Shown here: piece after piece, positions 9,801-16,854 of the stretch
How the letters are laid out: each line of letters starts with the position of its first letter
How positions within the stretch are numbered: position 1 is the first letter of the stretch
Source: Euperipatoides rowelli
Taxonomy: Eukaryota > Onychophora > Udeonychophora > Euonychophora > Peripatopsidae
Length of the DNA stretch: 17,772 nt
Reading direction: 5' to 3' (one strand)
NCBI GenBank assembly: GCA_003024985.2
Contig: PXIH01S0000622.1
The notes under the pieces: generated by a model
The model's input: the letters and a program-made list of their open reading frames with translations, nothing else
What the model was told of the DNA's origin: nothing
Databases searched by the model: none
Translations under genes and position numbers: made by a program

Positions 9801-11245
9801 TTTGACTGATATACTCTACTATTGATACCAATAGGCCTACCGGCATTGGTTATTCTTACTTTTACACTATCAAGAAAATCAGAAGTAAATGGCCGTAAAC
9901 TTAAAATTGACATTTTCTTATGAACTGATGTCAAATGTTTCTTCATCGAGTCATATGAGGGTGCCTTCCAGCCACATTCAGTGCAAATATAGAATTTATC
10001 ACTTTCTGCTGTTTTTGTTTCATTAGTAATGTTTATATCTGTGACAGCTAATTTTTCACAGTTTACTACAGCACCTGCAGTTCGAATGTTTTGGGAAACA
10101 GATCTAACTTGACCTGAAGTATTTTCTTCATCCGGTTTACTCTGAATTGGATCAGAGATTGTTATGCCTGCAGCCACAGGGATTGATTCTGTGCAGGCTA
10201 CTTTATTCTCAATAGTTGGAGAAATTAATGGGTTTGCATTTGTAGTAGCAGTCTGCGGAGAGATCTTCTTAGTTCGAATGCTTTGAATAATAAAATTATG
10301 TTGCGGCAATAGATTTTCTACCTGTTTAACCTTCTCCTTTTTCTTAGTTGGTTCAACTCGAATCATTTTACCTTTTTTAATAGTAATGATTTTACTTGTC
10401 TTAACACCTTTTTTTTCTGTTTTTTTACCAGGCATTCTTTTATTGGATCTAGCACCTGTTGTTTTGTACTTTTTGACACCAATTCTTCTATATTGTTTAA
10501 CACCAATTTGTCTATGTTTTCTAGTAGCAATTGTTTTATTTTGTTTGACATTTTTTGTTTTATTTTGTTTGACAGCTTTTTTTTGAGAGTTTGGCTTTTC
10601 TTTTGTTTTAGTTGATTGTGTTTTTGTTTTTTTTACACCATCATAAGAATTTGTTTTCTTGCGAACATGTTTAGTTTCAACTATTTTTTTATTCCTTAAT
10701 TTTTTTAATGGAATTTTTTCCTGGATCCGTTTGCTTTGTCTTATAGATTTGTCAGCAATGCTTTTCTTGCTTTCTAATTTAGCTGATGCTTGTTTAGAAA
10801 CTTGAGCAAAATCCTCACTCAATTCCTCTTTACAGTAACCATGATCCCCACTAAGTATACTAGATTCTGAAAGAAAAACTAATGAATTTTTTTTCCTCCA
10901 CTGAGTACAAATGTCTAAAACCTTTTCAACCTGTAGAATTTTCGCAAGATGCTCAATTTCATGAATGTTTAACACATTGACTTCCAATACTCCAGAATAG
11001 AAATAAGTTAATAAGGCACTAAAAGCATCTTCAGAGGCCTTTGATAAATTTGCTTGCAAAACTGTTGGATATTTTTCAAACAGTTCTTCAAAAAACGGGC
11101 AGGTTACTGAAAGAATAGCTTTATGTGCTTGAAATGGAATGTTGGAAACATTTACAGTGATATCCACCAATTTGTTATTTTTTCTAAATTCATTCAGCTT
11201 ATGCAAAACTTGTTCAGAATGGCTAAATTTTCGATCATCATTTTC
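3824..11245 (-). CDS. Terminal coding exon of a giant BTB/POZ multi-C2H2 zinc-finger protein
   Basis: Probable nuclear DNA-binding regulator; no orthologue recognised. Numbering is from the Leu (TTG) codon at 11204-11206; 13 in-frame codons precede it, back to the splice acceptor. Residues 1-103 plus those 13 form a BTB/POZ domain: the upstream HSEQVL, then LVDITV, F-QAHKAIL and FFEELF are typical. BTB domains dimerise and recruit corepressors or cullin-3. Residues 148-300 are strongly basic, with 8-residue repeats and likely nuclear-localisation signals. I count 43 C2H2-type fingers from C408 to H2437, mostly C-x2-C-x12-H-x4-H, with few TGEKP-like linkers. Residues 1446-1509 are acidic, and a second basic patch (PQKKKAKL) lies near 1813. 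The stop is TGA at 3824-3826. The frame is open for 2473 codons without interruption, with no sign of frameshift. The first in-frame ATG is at residue 258, beyond the BTB domain, so the start lies in another exon. Family assignment is confident; target and function are unknown. Confidence 0.93.
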   Translation of the reverse strand, partial: ENDDRKFSHSEQVLHKLNEFRKNNKLVDITVNVSNIPFQAHKAILSVTCPFFEELFEKYPTVLQANLSKASEDAFSALLTYFYSGVLEVNVLNIHEIEHLAKILQVEKVLDICTQWRKKNSLVFLSESSILSGDHGYCKEELSEDFAQVSKQASAKLESKKSIADKSIRQSKRIQEKIPLKKLRNKKIVETKHVRKKTNSYDGVKKTKTQSTKTKEKPNSQKKAVKQNKTKNVKQNKTIATRKHRQIGVKQYRRIGVKKYKTTGARSNKRMPGKKTEKKGVKTSKIITIKKGKMIRVEPTKKKEKVKQVENLLPQHNFIIQSIRTKKISPQTATTNANPLISPTIENKVACTESIPVAAGITISDPIQSKPDEENTSGQVRSVSQNIRTAGAVVNCEKLAVTDINITNETKTAESDKFYICTECGWKAPSYDSMKKHLTSVHKKMSILSLRPFTSDFLDSVKVRITNAGRPIGINSRVYQSNVKLLKEAAEKRTGSFKSLLTFQCHLCDFKTTTKPRLQRHKLTDHFSKDILHECDICSKIFPTQFRLDRHLKEHLYPSLFGCGHCDYKSNTTAKIRHHIRIYHDGHPCSFQCVNCTFKCENSFSFLHHLKREHEYQPPKRKRNPVKNASKKTTEKKSEENKNPVDVPSDNSRLFGCGYCDYIGPTSFRIKRHISSVHKDQPCLFKCVSCPFQEESNSTFLNHLKREHNCCLPKRSAIIYKKSPEEKKTKEKKTSVKNVKLVETNMKKQLLQHMFGCGYCHYTGPSAFRIRCHIKSLHKDDPCLFKCLICPFQEENSLYFVQHLRNEHNLTVQTNTFRVNVDPRKDNSVSSKTLSKFEHRTNSTTESSIKIPENSTECNISSTNPTSDSLSEVNKVIIDYKCRFCPKILKSHWARQKHILLKHATMAHHCPYCSYIGQKASIIRIHVRRVHNKDVCIKCPLCSYKVNSLPEFRHHMKKEHEVQPSVPDCKEGSLVSDIETDAEEVSKENMSGQSLVYPCTICGKSYNIYRSLLTHKRKHFNSERFGCPYCVFTTIKADEMRSHVRNIHNENPALKCNWCNFCCNDVHKIREHVVAEHKLEAFPNKEKPTTTPYDDIHKLCAMVKSNVDSYKCDHCDGSFSNKKNFITHSSQHYDVSPVAKTFSCPYCNFNTVTIHSIRQHIRFKHNRKTIYKCAACSYENNNFTEFRSHMYSEHREDFKLDAAKQLSKTPDQLAPKSSVKIKKPSKTISLTKAVTSSAKKIASKKLSLLIHSKEKNLIRSRVQKAGITIKLCGFSCVHCQHFEMLEDDMKTHIKKSHQGFAIYKCNDIEMPISSRTDEIVNKDSESVLVDSESPALEVPENLESNVNREKQHLLEPFCDVCHESFENWVKLKIHVYESNHLSKCSECEYTTKDKSQLFYHQKNVHKLPLPSFLTSSSYRCSLCPFEIHKLSFARYHMKNVHSKMSISVIPNKDSDKPHKEFDVEKNNEEPDLETHDVNENESILRIDNVDHSTENENGEDANGELDDVQDEVDNDGDDDILERQIINADYWNYICYSCGEFTTDELEMREHIVNIHNKKNTYIVANSLIIVKKKETAVYRNKKLSNFVCCSCQYTKSDDTEVRQHIKDEHNGMAAYQVRPQGRQYTCLNKRTYNNICFKCQQEFQNMTERDNHIRIMNHQLFCGKCDYSTKSPQWYHFHKCYRHNVPLPKDLEYEAFRCPSCPFLSERSAVEKHIKVSHNLEYEHFCKLCPSRFKARRKLKEHLTQHIPQKYKFGCPDCGHQGVSHHAILKHLQQIHLKNNLKKCPHCPYTAITSSVLNRHLAVHLAPPTMNIKRSMKDKLISEEPQKKKAKLKLQVDTINLPFVDESNNCETIITSNDEPGNDVVVTVITISNDMQNAENLNTTLIENNIDATDEIIGASPNVLSLQNAVNGTSLAVTENNYLEVETEEPSNAIQNEAIANSEDSLHYICFACGHHSLMENDLKQHITDVHENIAIYVESKEFQVFIAMPATCDGYICHSCNHLEISLMEIKSHIKDVHEGVALYRLHPKQETSQEKVSEGHMCWTCNKTFFTRLQLRDHVRKSKHRIQCDLCPWSTVGINYNLLQIHKSIKHHIPLPEDQIHLLYKCPHCTFEHYNEYCSLKHVQKCYSHENAFWCKSCNFGFATYKKLLAHLVRHINEGNWFYCSACTHKSLLAQEVFRHIKSSHCASEIISEEIEGPSPILSQEKTIENQLIRDEINNSINKFKVLNSKSEQLLQNIYTCCNCDYHTTEAISMREHSKTAHEGVSLFEKTPTRNCSSSLPLECMECKEKFTHENLLHTHMIVFNHPAKCSMCPYKTMSLKFLLIHKENKHKISRNMAGPSNTKKLPKKRIYIRASSYLCDLCGTTFPNAALLNWHQQTHPLLKEGPMKKQKNVQCPHCKRKCFDELELNTHIEQRHQLRLEPEFCPICSKVCTSRPRLRAHMLKRHKMGVKAHRRLQLKLANSNIQTTY
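4238..7426 (-). repeat. Four copies of a different four-finger block, carboxy-terminal half of the zinc-finger array
   Basis: Residues 1261-2323 repeat an ordered block. A is a finger followed by H-x-G-x-A-x-Y or a variant (near 1284, 1597, 1959, 2007 and 2252, more divergent at 1543). B is a finger with a longer H-x5-H spacing ending in NH or KH (1345, 1624, 2032, 2274). C is C-x2-C-x-[Y/W]-x-T with a following HK or H and, in three copies, H-x-x-PLP (1371, 1650, 2058, 2300). D is a finger beginning Y/F-x-C-x2-C-x-F (1407, 1686, 2096). D is missing in the fourth copy and A is doubled in the second and third. An acidic spacer lies between copies one and two. Confidence 0.75.
7664..9643 (-). 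repeat. Repeated two- and three-finger blocks, amino-terminal half of the zinc-finger array
   Basis: Fingers in residues 522-1181 recur as a block. Alpha is a classic finger of C-x2-C-x12-H-x3-H or x4-H type. Beta begins FGC-x-YC and ends in I-R-x-H-[I/V] followed by VH or IH. Gamma begins [F/L/I]KC and ends in H-x-x-[K/R]-x-E-H. Full triplets start at about residues 522, 869, 986 and 1099. Beta-gamma pairs without alpha start at 644 and 744. The copies at 548-601, 642-695 and 742-795 are the most alike, about 94-100 residues apart, and share GPxxFRI, HKDxPCLFKC and CPFQEE. This is direct evidence of internal duplication within one exon. Confidence 0.8.
10358..10573 (-). repeat. In-frame 24-bp coding minisatellite giving a basic 8-residue repeat
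   Basis: Residues 212-283 of the BTB protein divide into about nine units of eight (one of nine, one of seven): VKQNKTKN, VKQNKTIA, TRKHRQIG, VKQYRRIG, VKKYKTTG, ARSNKRMPG and so on. The rough consensus is [V/T/A/I]-[K/R]-x-[N/Y/H/S]-[K/R]-x-[I/T]-[G/A]. The repetition is visible in the DNA: TTATTTTGTTTGACA recurs 23-24 bp apart near 10540-10573, and ACACCAATT recurs near 10478-10508. The unit length is a multiple of three, so copy changes keep the frame. The segment separates the BTB domain from the finger array and would bind nucleic acid or serve nuclear import by charge (inference). Confidence 0.75.
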
Positions 11246-11270
11246 CTAAAAGAGGAAGAAGAAAAAAATA
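11246..11270 (-). promoter_or_regulatory. 3' splice site of the large BTB-zinc-finger exon
   Basis: On the minus strand a pyrimidine tract (TTCTTCTTCCTCTTTTAG) ends in AG at 11247-11246 and joins in frame to GAA AAT GAT GAT CGA. The coded residues ENDDRKFSHSEQVL continue directly into the BTB fold, and an in-frame TAG overlaps the acceptor itself. The long ORF therefore enters from an intron here. Phase 0 is inferred from the frame. Confidence 0.8.
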
Positions 11271-11563
11271 AAATTAAAAACAAAAAGGTAATATATCCTA
11301 AGCTTAAATTTGTTTATAACAGATATTTTACATTAATTAAAGATTTAGAAATTAAACCAAATATTAATACAGTATAGGCTAAATTAGTTTATAACAGGTA
11401 TTTTATGCTAAAGAATTAGAAATTCAAAGAGCATTGTAGCCTAGGACATTAATTTTGGGAATCCAGTTCAAAAATTCTTTCAAATATCAAGTTCTTTATT
11501 TAGGCTATGTTCATAGATAAATCATAATTTTAGTTTCAGCTCATTTTGTCATTTATTGGCAGT

Positions 11564-11583
11564 TATAATAATAATAATAATAA
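11564..11583 (+). repeat. (ATA)n microsatellite
   Basis: About six and a half copies of ATA/TAA, in the presumed intron upstream of the large exon. Confidence 0.85.
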
Positions 11584-12246
11584 AATTTACTGGGTCAAAT
11601 TTGTAAAAAAAAAAAAAGACAACTTACAGTGAGAAAAATGATAAAAAGATTAGGCTAGCCAAGTTTCTTGAATTATAGGCTATTCAATTATATACTTTAT
11701 TTTATAATGATTTACTACCTGTATATTCAATTTTCTTTCATTTTTATTTCTTCAAAATTTAAAGTAGGCTACATAAATGAATACATAAATAAAAAGTTTT
11801 GAATGTTACCAGAAGTTATCAGTTAATTTAAAATTTTAGTAACCCCAAATCATCAAAATTAAAAGTTACAACTTGTCAAAACATAATGGCCTATTTTAAT
11901 TAATATGGTACATACCGGTAGCAGTAGCTTAATCTACACCTTTCATCAAAACTGAACCAGATTTAGAATTAACAGGCCTACAGTACACCAAATCCTCAGG
12001 AATTTGTGTTTCTGGTTTTTATTATAAAAAAAAATAAGGTTTAAATTAATAACAAACATTATATAGTCTTAACTGATGGAATGGATAGAAGTTCCAAATT
12101 GAGACACAAGATTTTTCATGTCTGTAGATTGTCACCAATCAATATTTAGTCTGTTCCCAAGTTTATATTTCTTACATCAAACAAAAAATTAACTCTTTAG
12201 GCTTCTTTTTGGACTAAGAAAACATTTCAAAAAATGTTTCCAAAAC

Positions 12247-12270
12247 TTTAAAGTTAAACTTAACTTTAAA
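12247..12270. repeat. Short perfect palindrome
   Basis: TTTAAAGTTAA and TTAACTTTAAA are 11-bp inverted arms separated by 2 nt. AT-rich, so chance is a fair explanation. Confidence 0.6.
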
Positions 12271-12375
12271 TGTAATTTAAATGTTAATGTAATTTCAAGT
12301 TTAATGCGTGTCACCAGAGCAATATTTAGGCTGTCATGTCTGTGGACAAAAAATAAAATGCCAAAAAATTCTTAC

Positions 12376-12387
12376 AGATGGCATCAT
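12376..12387 (-). CDS. Candidate first coding segment (MMPS) of the BTB-zinc-finger gene
   Basis: On the minus strand, ATG ATG CCA TCT is followed immediately by GTAAGAAT, an acceptable 5' splice site with the GT at 12375-12374. Splicing to the acceptor at 11246 is in phase and gives MMPS-ENDDRKFSHSEQVL, a normal-looking BTB amino terminus, for a total of 2477 residues and an intron of 1130 bp. An in-frame TGA lies eight codons upstream of the first ATG. Three nearer donor-like sites (near 11625, 11717 and 11915) and one at 12175 give no in-frame ATG before a stop. A donor plus an ATG in phase could arise by chance, and this site lies within a repeat-like motif cluster, so it is only a candidate. 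The extent of any 5' UTR is not visible. Confidence 0.33.
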
Positions 12388-13632
12388 CACACTGTGTTGC
12401 TTGAAAAATCAACTTTCAGGCATCCATTCTGTCCAGGATACAGAGAATGATGTATTCTTGGTGATCTATGTGGCTTTATTTAAAGTTTATATATAGACTT
12501 TGTTTTTAAAACGTTCAGATCAACTCATGTATCTGTGTTGCAAACTGATTTCAAGTAATCGGGTAAGATCAAAACATAATTCAATGAAGTCATAGTTTTA
12601 GATGTACAGGCTTGGTTTTCCAAGTTTCATAACGTAATCTCAAAAGCACATGTTCTCAAATGTAAAAAAAAATGGTGGTTTTTGTCTTGTTCGTGGACAT
12701 TATGTCCGTGGACACAGCCAATCAGTCCACAGACATGACACTGTGTCCAGGAACATGAAAAGAGTTGACTTTAATACTAATATTTTATCTGAAATTTAAA
12801 TAGCCTAAAATGTAGTTAATTTTTTTTACTTATTTTAGTTTTCAATTGTAATGGTAGACTTTGCATGCCATTTCACCAGAATTGTGTGATTATGATAAAT
12901 CTTTTTCTAAATGTAATCAGACCCTAATATGTTAATCATAGAATAAAATCAATTCTATTTATAAACTTATTTCTTCTGACTCTGCAGGTTATAGCATCAC
13001 ATTTGGAAGAAATCGTCATGTCCATGGACTTGGTTTTAAAAACTTCTAAAATTATTTGATCTGAACCACTATAAGTGTTATTACTTGAGTTAAGATCTCT
13101 CATGAAAGTAAATATTAAGTTCTAATAAACCTTAATTTTTAAGAAATTCATTAATCAAATTCCTGATTTTTCTGATAATGACCCATATAGCCTAGAATTT
13201 AAGTAATACAGAGAAAATTTGAAAAGCGGTTAGTGAACTGTAACATAGGAATATTGAACCTAATTAGTTATGTTATTTTCTCCATTTTAACTTTTAAAAA
13301 ATCTATTATAATTTTAGAATGTTATAATTGTAATAGGTTTGAAAAAAAGAACTGTTAAGCCTAGCACTAATGTAGTAAAACGATATGTACAGTATGTAAA
13401 CGAGAGATATACATTGTTTTGTATGATGAGTGGAGATTTTAAAATACAGTAGCTACCGTAATTAAATAATTTTTCTTTCAGACTGGTCAGACTTTCGGGA
13501 TTGAACTGGCGTGGGTTTTTCTTTCTGTAGGCTATATAGCTTTATAACTAAAACATATTTCTTTAAAATTTCCATCATATATGAAGTTTTATCTTTAAAA
13601 ATACATGATACAAACTCTTTCTATCTTTTAAT

Positions 13633-15101
13633 TAGGGATGAAACAAATATTCGGTTAATATTCGGTATTCGCCCTATTCGCATAGTACGGCTAATCGGTA
13701 TTTGGCCGTTTATGATCTGTATTCGGCCGAATATTAGTAATTTCCCTGAATATATTAAACAAGTGGGGAAGGGAGTTTTTCCTTAAATAAATTTTATAAG
13801 ATAAGGTGATGTCCTGTAGTATTTTAGAAAATCAAATTCCAATAGTTAGCATACTTTTATGAATAAGCTTACATTGAGAGGGAGGCATGCTAGTATTTTA
13901 TTATGAATGCAATGCATTATACAAGATTCAGTGGAAGTAAGGTCAGTTATTATTTAGTTTAAAAAAAGATAAAAATAATCTGGAATTTACAAATTCATTA
14001 CAAAATTGCCATAGTCTTTTTTTTTTATCTTCAACTAATTATTTTGAAAAGAATAACAATCTATTCAGTAATATTATTTTATGAGAACTTCTAAGCAGTG
14101 ACGTCACACTTGTTCATTCTTGATTGCTTCAAGAACGTGGTCTTCTTGTTGTGTGGGGAGAAGAAGAAAAAGATTTTTCTCTCCCCTATTCAGAGATGTT
14201 AGGTCTCGAGACCAGGTCTTGATCTCGAGAGCTCTTGAGACCACAAATTTGTGGAGTCTTGTACTGGTCTCGAAGTTCTTTTTCTTGATCTCGGTCTTGG
14301 TTTCGACATTTCAGATTGCCTTCTTGGTCTTGATCTCGACATTTATAATACAATACCATATTTTAATGTAATGCAAAATGAAAAATTCTAAAAAATTTTT
14401 TTTAGAAAATAATTAATGTCTGCAAAAAAAATAAAAAAATACCAGGTATTGTGGAATTAACATTTAAAAATTTTTAAATTGAAAAAGTTAACAATAAATA
14501 ATTAGCTGCATGTTCCAAATGTAAAGGAAACTTAACCAAGATGTTTGGACATCTGCATTTAATCACTCCTAAAAAGGGTTTTTATAAATAGTGAGAGTTT
14601 GATGAGACATCATAGAGTAAGGATGAAGGATTAATTTTTATCTCAGATCGTCTGTATAAAATTGAACTCTGCTTTAACAAAGTCAGAGTGAAATATTTTT
14701 ATATAATGTATCGTTGCCTAATTTCAGTGAAATAAGTTCTGTATTTTTAATTTTAAAAATTTTAGGATCGCTGCTGTGCAGTGAAACCGTTTGAAAACAT
14801 ATATTTGTTTAAAAATATATTATAAAATGTAGGCTGCTTTACAGGGTTTGAATGATTTTTTTTTATAAATTTTAACACTCTCTGGTCTTGATGTGTCTAG
14901 TCTTGATCTTGGACTTGATGTGTCTGATCTTGGACTCGAAGTGTCTGGTCTTGATAACAAGTCTGCCCTTATTGCATTCAATGCTTAAAATCGAACATCT
15001 AAAAAGGTTGTCAATAGATTTTTACTAATACAATAAAGAGGATAGATATTTGGCCAAATATTCGGTATTCGGCCAAAATGAATATTCGTTGAACATCCCT
15101 A
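13633..15101. mobile_element. Non-autonomous hAT-like transposon (TAGGGATG family), split by a nested element
   Basis: The ends are inverted: the left end is TAGGGATGAAACAAATATTC, and the right end on the other strand is TAGGGATG, two extra T, then CAACGAATATTC. Both sides carry the perfect 8-bp duplication CTTTTAAT (13625-13632 and 15102-15109), the size made by hAT transposases. Next to both ends are repeated ATTCGG/CCGAAT words, including the perfect 14-bp palindrome TATTCGGCCGAATA at 13720-13733. The element is 1469 bp, or about 690 bp without the inner insertion. No transposase ORF is visible. hAT assignment rests on duplication length and terminal style, not on a protein match. Confidence 0.88.
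14191..14965. mobile_element. Non-autonomous hAT-like transposon (CTCGAG family) nested in the preceding element
   Basis: The left end is CAGAGATGTTAGGTCTCGAG. The right end reads CAGACTTGTTATCAAGACC on the other strand, an imperfect inverted repeat. It is flanked by CCCCTATT (14183-14190) and CCCTTATT (14966-14973), an 8-bp duplication with one mismatch. The left subterminal region has the perfect palindrome GGTCTCGAGACC at 14202-14213 and several TCTTGATCTCG words. The right one has CTTGATGTGTCT twice and CTCGAAGTGTCT once, between 14888 and 14950. Length is 775 bp with no transposase. It inserted after the outer element was already in place. Confidence 0.85.
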
Positions 15102-15109
15102 CTTTTAAT

Positions 15110-15969
15110 ACAATGTAGCCTATGTGTAGGGGCGAATGAAATTTTTTTTTAACTATTTTTATCAGTGATGTTATGTACATTTTGACATATAAGCCTATAG
15201 ATCATTAATATTATACATAATAGACTATCATAATTAAATAATTAACTCAAACTAATAGTGTCAAGTAACCTGTTTATCTAACATAATCAGCGGTTTTAAA
15301 ATTGAAAAAAAAAAACAACAACAAAACATTAAAAAGTTTTACAGATAGGCCTAAGGCTAAATAGAATTTGAGTTCTTATAACAAGATGGTCACTTCGGCC
15401 AATTGGATCATCAAAAGTAGTTGACAATTTTTTATTTGATTCTACATAAATGTCATTATATCAAAAAAATTGTTCATCTGCTATTAAATCTAATTTAGAG
15501 AGTAACTATTATTATGATTATCTTGTATAATGATTTATCAACTGGAAGAGAAAGTTCTCTAAAATGAGTTGAAAAAATGAATCTTCAAAGGAATCGACCA
15601 GTGTTCCAATTAAGTTTGGGTACCGGTACATTAAAATCACCAAATATTAGCCGATCATACCCTGATCATACAGGGCTCGATATTTACTATGGCAATGGTG
15701 GCAAATGTCATATAAATTTTTAAAATACACTCTACATGCACAGAGGCCACACATTTAATGGTCAAAAGTTTAAAGGCAAGCATTTTCTTGTGTCAAACAG
15801 TTATGTGAGGATATAATAAAAATACCAAACCAATTTATCATTTCCATAGTCAAATAACTGCCTCGATATAAATTCTAGTAATGGAGCATTCCATGGAAAT
15901 AGGGAAGTTGTGGGTGAATTTTCAAAAGTAGTTGACAGTTTATTATTTGATTCTACATAAATGTCATTA
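15110..15969. other. Non-coding DNA between hAT-like elements
   Basis: No gene seen. It contains the 55-bp repeat pair, GGTACCGGTAC near 15620, and GATCATAC twice around 15650-15670 with CCCTG/CAGGG in inverted orientation. Confidence 0.6.
15411..15465 (+). repeat. Dispersed repeat copy 1 (55 bp)
   Basis: This matches 15922-15976 with three mismatches over 55 bp, in the same orientation and offset by 511 bp. It includes TTGATTCTACATAAATGTCA. No coding potential seen. Confidence 0.85.
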
Positions 15970-15976
15970 TTTCAAA
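15922..15976 (+). repeat. Dispersed repeat copy 2 (55 bp), abutting the third hAT-like element
   Basis: Second copy of the 15411-15465 sequence. Its last bases form most of the left target-site duplication of the hAT-like element at 15978, so the element landed at the edge of the repeat. The sequence after the element does not resemble the continuation of copy 1. Confidence 0.85.
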
Positions 15977-15977
15977 G

Positions 15978-16854
15978 CAGGGTTGGCAAAAAAAAACGTT
16001 TTTTTTTTTGGTTTAATTAAACCAGTTTTTTTTGGTTTAAACCGTTTTTTTTGGTTTAAACCAGTTTTTTTTGTTTAAACCAGTTTTTTTTTCATTGTTT
16101 TAATGAAATAATTAAATCCTGCTTATTATATTAATATGAAACATTATTTTGTCAGAAAGCTTGATCAATCATGCTTTAATGCTTTCTAACATTAACAATC
16201 CAAAGTTATTAGATTTTGATATGATTTAGCCTACATCTTTTAATAAAACACAAATTTTTTACTGCTTTTTATTCCTATTAAATCTGAATATATGTAGCCT
16301 ATACAGTGTACATAATAAACATACAAAATACACTCCGAGATAGATGAAATTGAAAATAAGAATAGGTTATTTTTTATTTATTTTATTTATACTGTTTATA
16401 TACAGTATATAAAATAAAATTATTGAGGATTTAGAATTACAAAGCATTTAACTTGGGAAAACAGTTTTTGTGGGGGGCACTGGGCAGGGGGGACCTATTG
16501 ATGCTAAAATATCAAAATATTCAAAATTAATATTATCATACCTTCATCATTGTTGGCTTCTTTAAGTTCTTTGCATTTTTCTAAATGATTCTAACAATAA
16601 ACAAATGCCAATAAAATTTCAAACATATTTTAAACTTTAATAAACTGTTAAGTTAAAATATTTTAAATTATTGTTGTTCCAGTAGGCTAATAGGGTTGAA
16701 AATAGTAAAAATATACTATAGTAAGACCTTTTAAAATGTGATTAGGCTGATAAAAAAAAATCAGTTTTTTTTTTTAAAAAACCAATTGTTTTTTTTTTTT
16801 AAAAAACAAAAAAATAATTGGTTTAAACCAAGGTGGTTTAAACCAACAAACCTG
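15978..16854. mobile_element. Non-autonomous hAT-like transposon (GGTTTAAACC family)
   Basis: The element begins CAGGGTTGG. It ends in a sequence that on the other strand reads CAGGTTTGTTGG, so the inverted repeats match as CAGG/GTTGG with a 3-nt indel. Flanks are TTTCAAAG (15970-15977) and TTTCAAGG (16855-16862), an 8-bp duplication with one mismatch. Next to the left end the palindrome recurs at 16010-16023 (GGTTTAATTAAACC), 16034-16043, 16053-16062 and 16072-16081 (TGTTTAAACC), the last three exactly 19 bp apart. Next to the right end it occurs at 16820-16829 and 16835-16844. Length is 877 bp with no transposase ORF. Confidence 0.85.

Larger units (their letters stand above)
12116..13066. 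repeat. Cluster of a 14-bp motif (TCATGTCTGTGGAC) with inverted repeats
   Basis: Five copies or near copies occur: 12116-12129, 12334-12347, 12700-12713 and 13016-13029 on the plus strand, and 12725-12738 on the minus strand. The copies at 12332-12347 and 12725-12740 form a perfect 16-bp inverted repeat. GTTCAGATCAA at 12513-12523 and TTGATCTGAAC at 13056-13066 form another of 11 bp. TGTCACCA...CAATATTTAG recurs at 12130 and 12309. This resembles the remains of a mobile element or a small repeat array. I see no clear outer termini or target duplication. The candidate first coding segment of the BTB gene lies within it. Confidence 0.55.

Noticed and set aside
5538-10586. Several 60-113 codon ORFs on either strand inside the large exon
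   Set aside because: They are other-frame shadows of the zinc-finger coding sequence. Their low-complexity Ser- or Phe/Leu-rich translations mirror antisense of charged or Lys-rich codons.
11204-11206. Start of the BTB protein at this codon
   Set aside because: The codon is TTG, not ATG. BTB-like residues continue in frame for 13 codons upstream to a good splice acceptor.
11610-11640. GTAAGT donor on the minus strand at 11626-11621 as the upstream coding exon's end
   Set aside because: Splice-site quality is good, but reading back in phase 0 reaches TAG after nine codons with no ATG. It could only serve a non-coding exon that leaves the protein without a start.
12308-12496. 62-codon plus-strand ORF with CHVCGQKIKCQ, superficially zinc-finger-like
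   Set aside because: No second ligand pair at finger spacing, and the translation comes from the repeated CTGTCATGTCTGTGG motif. Probably chance.
13511-13786. 91-codon plus-strand ORF
   Set aside because: It crosses the left end of the outer hAT-like element, and its IRLI/FGIRP repetition is translation of the ATTCGG array.
14120-14371. 83-codon plus-strand ORF
   Set aside because: It crosses the junction of the nested element and translates the TCTTGATCTCG array.
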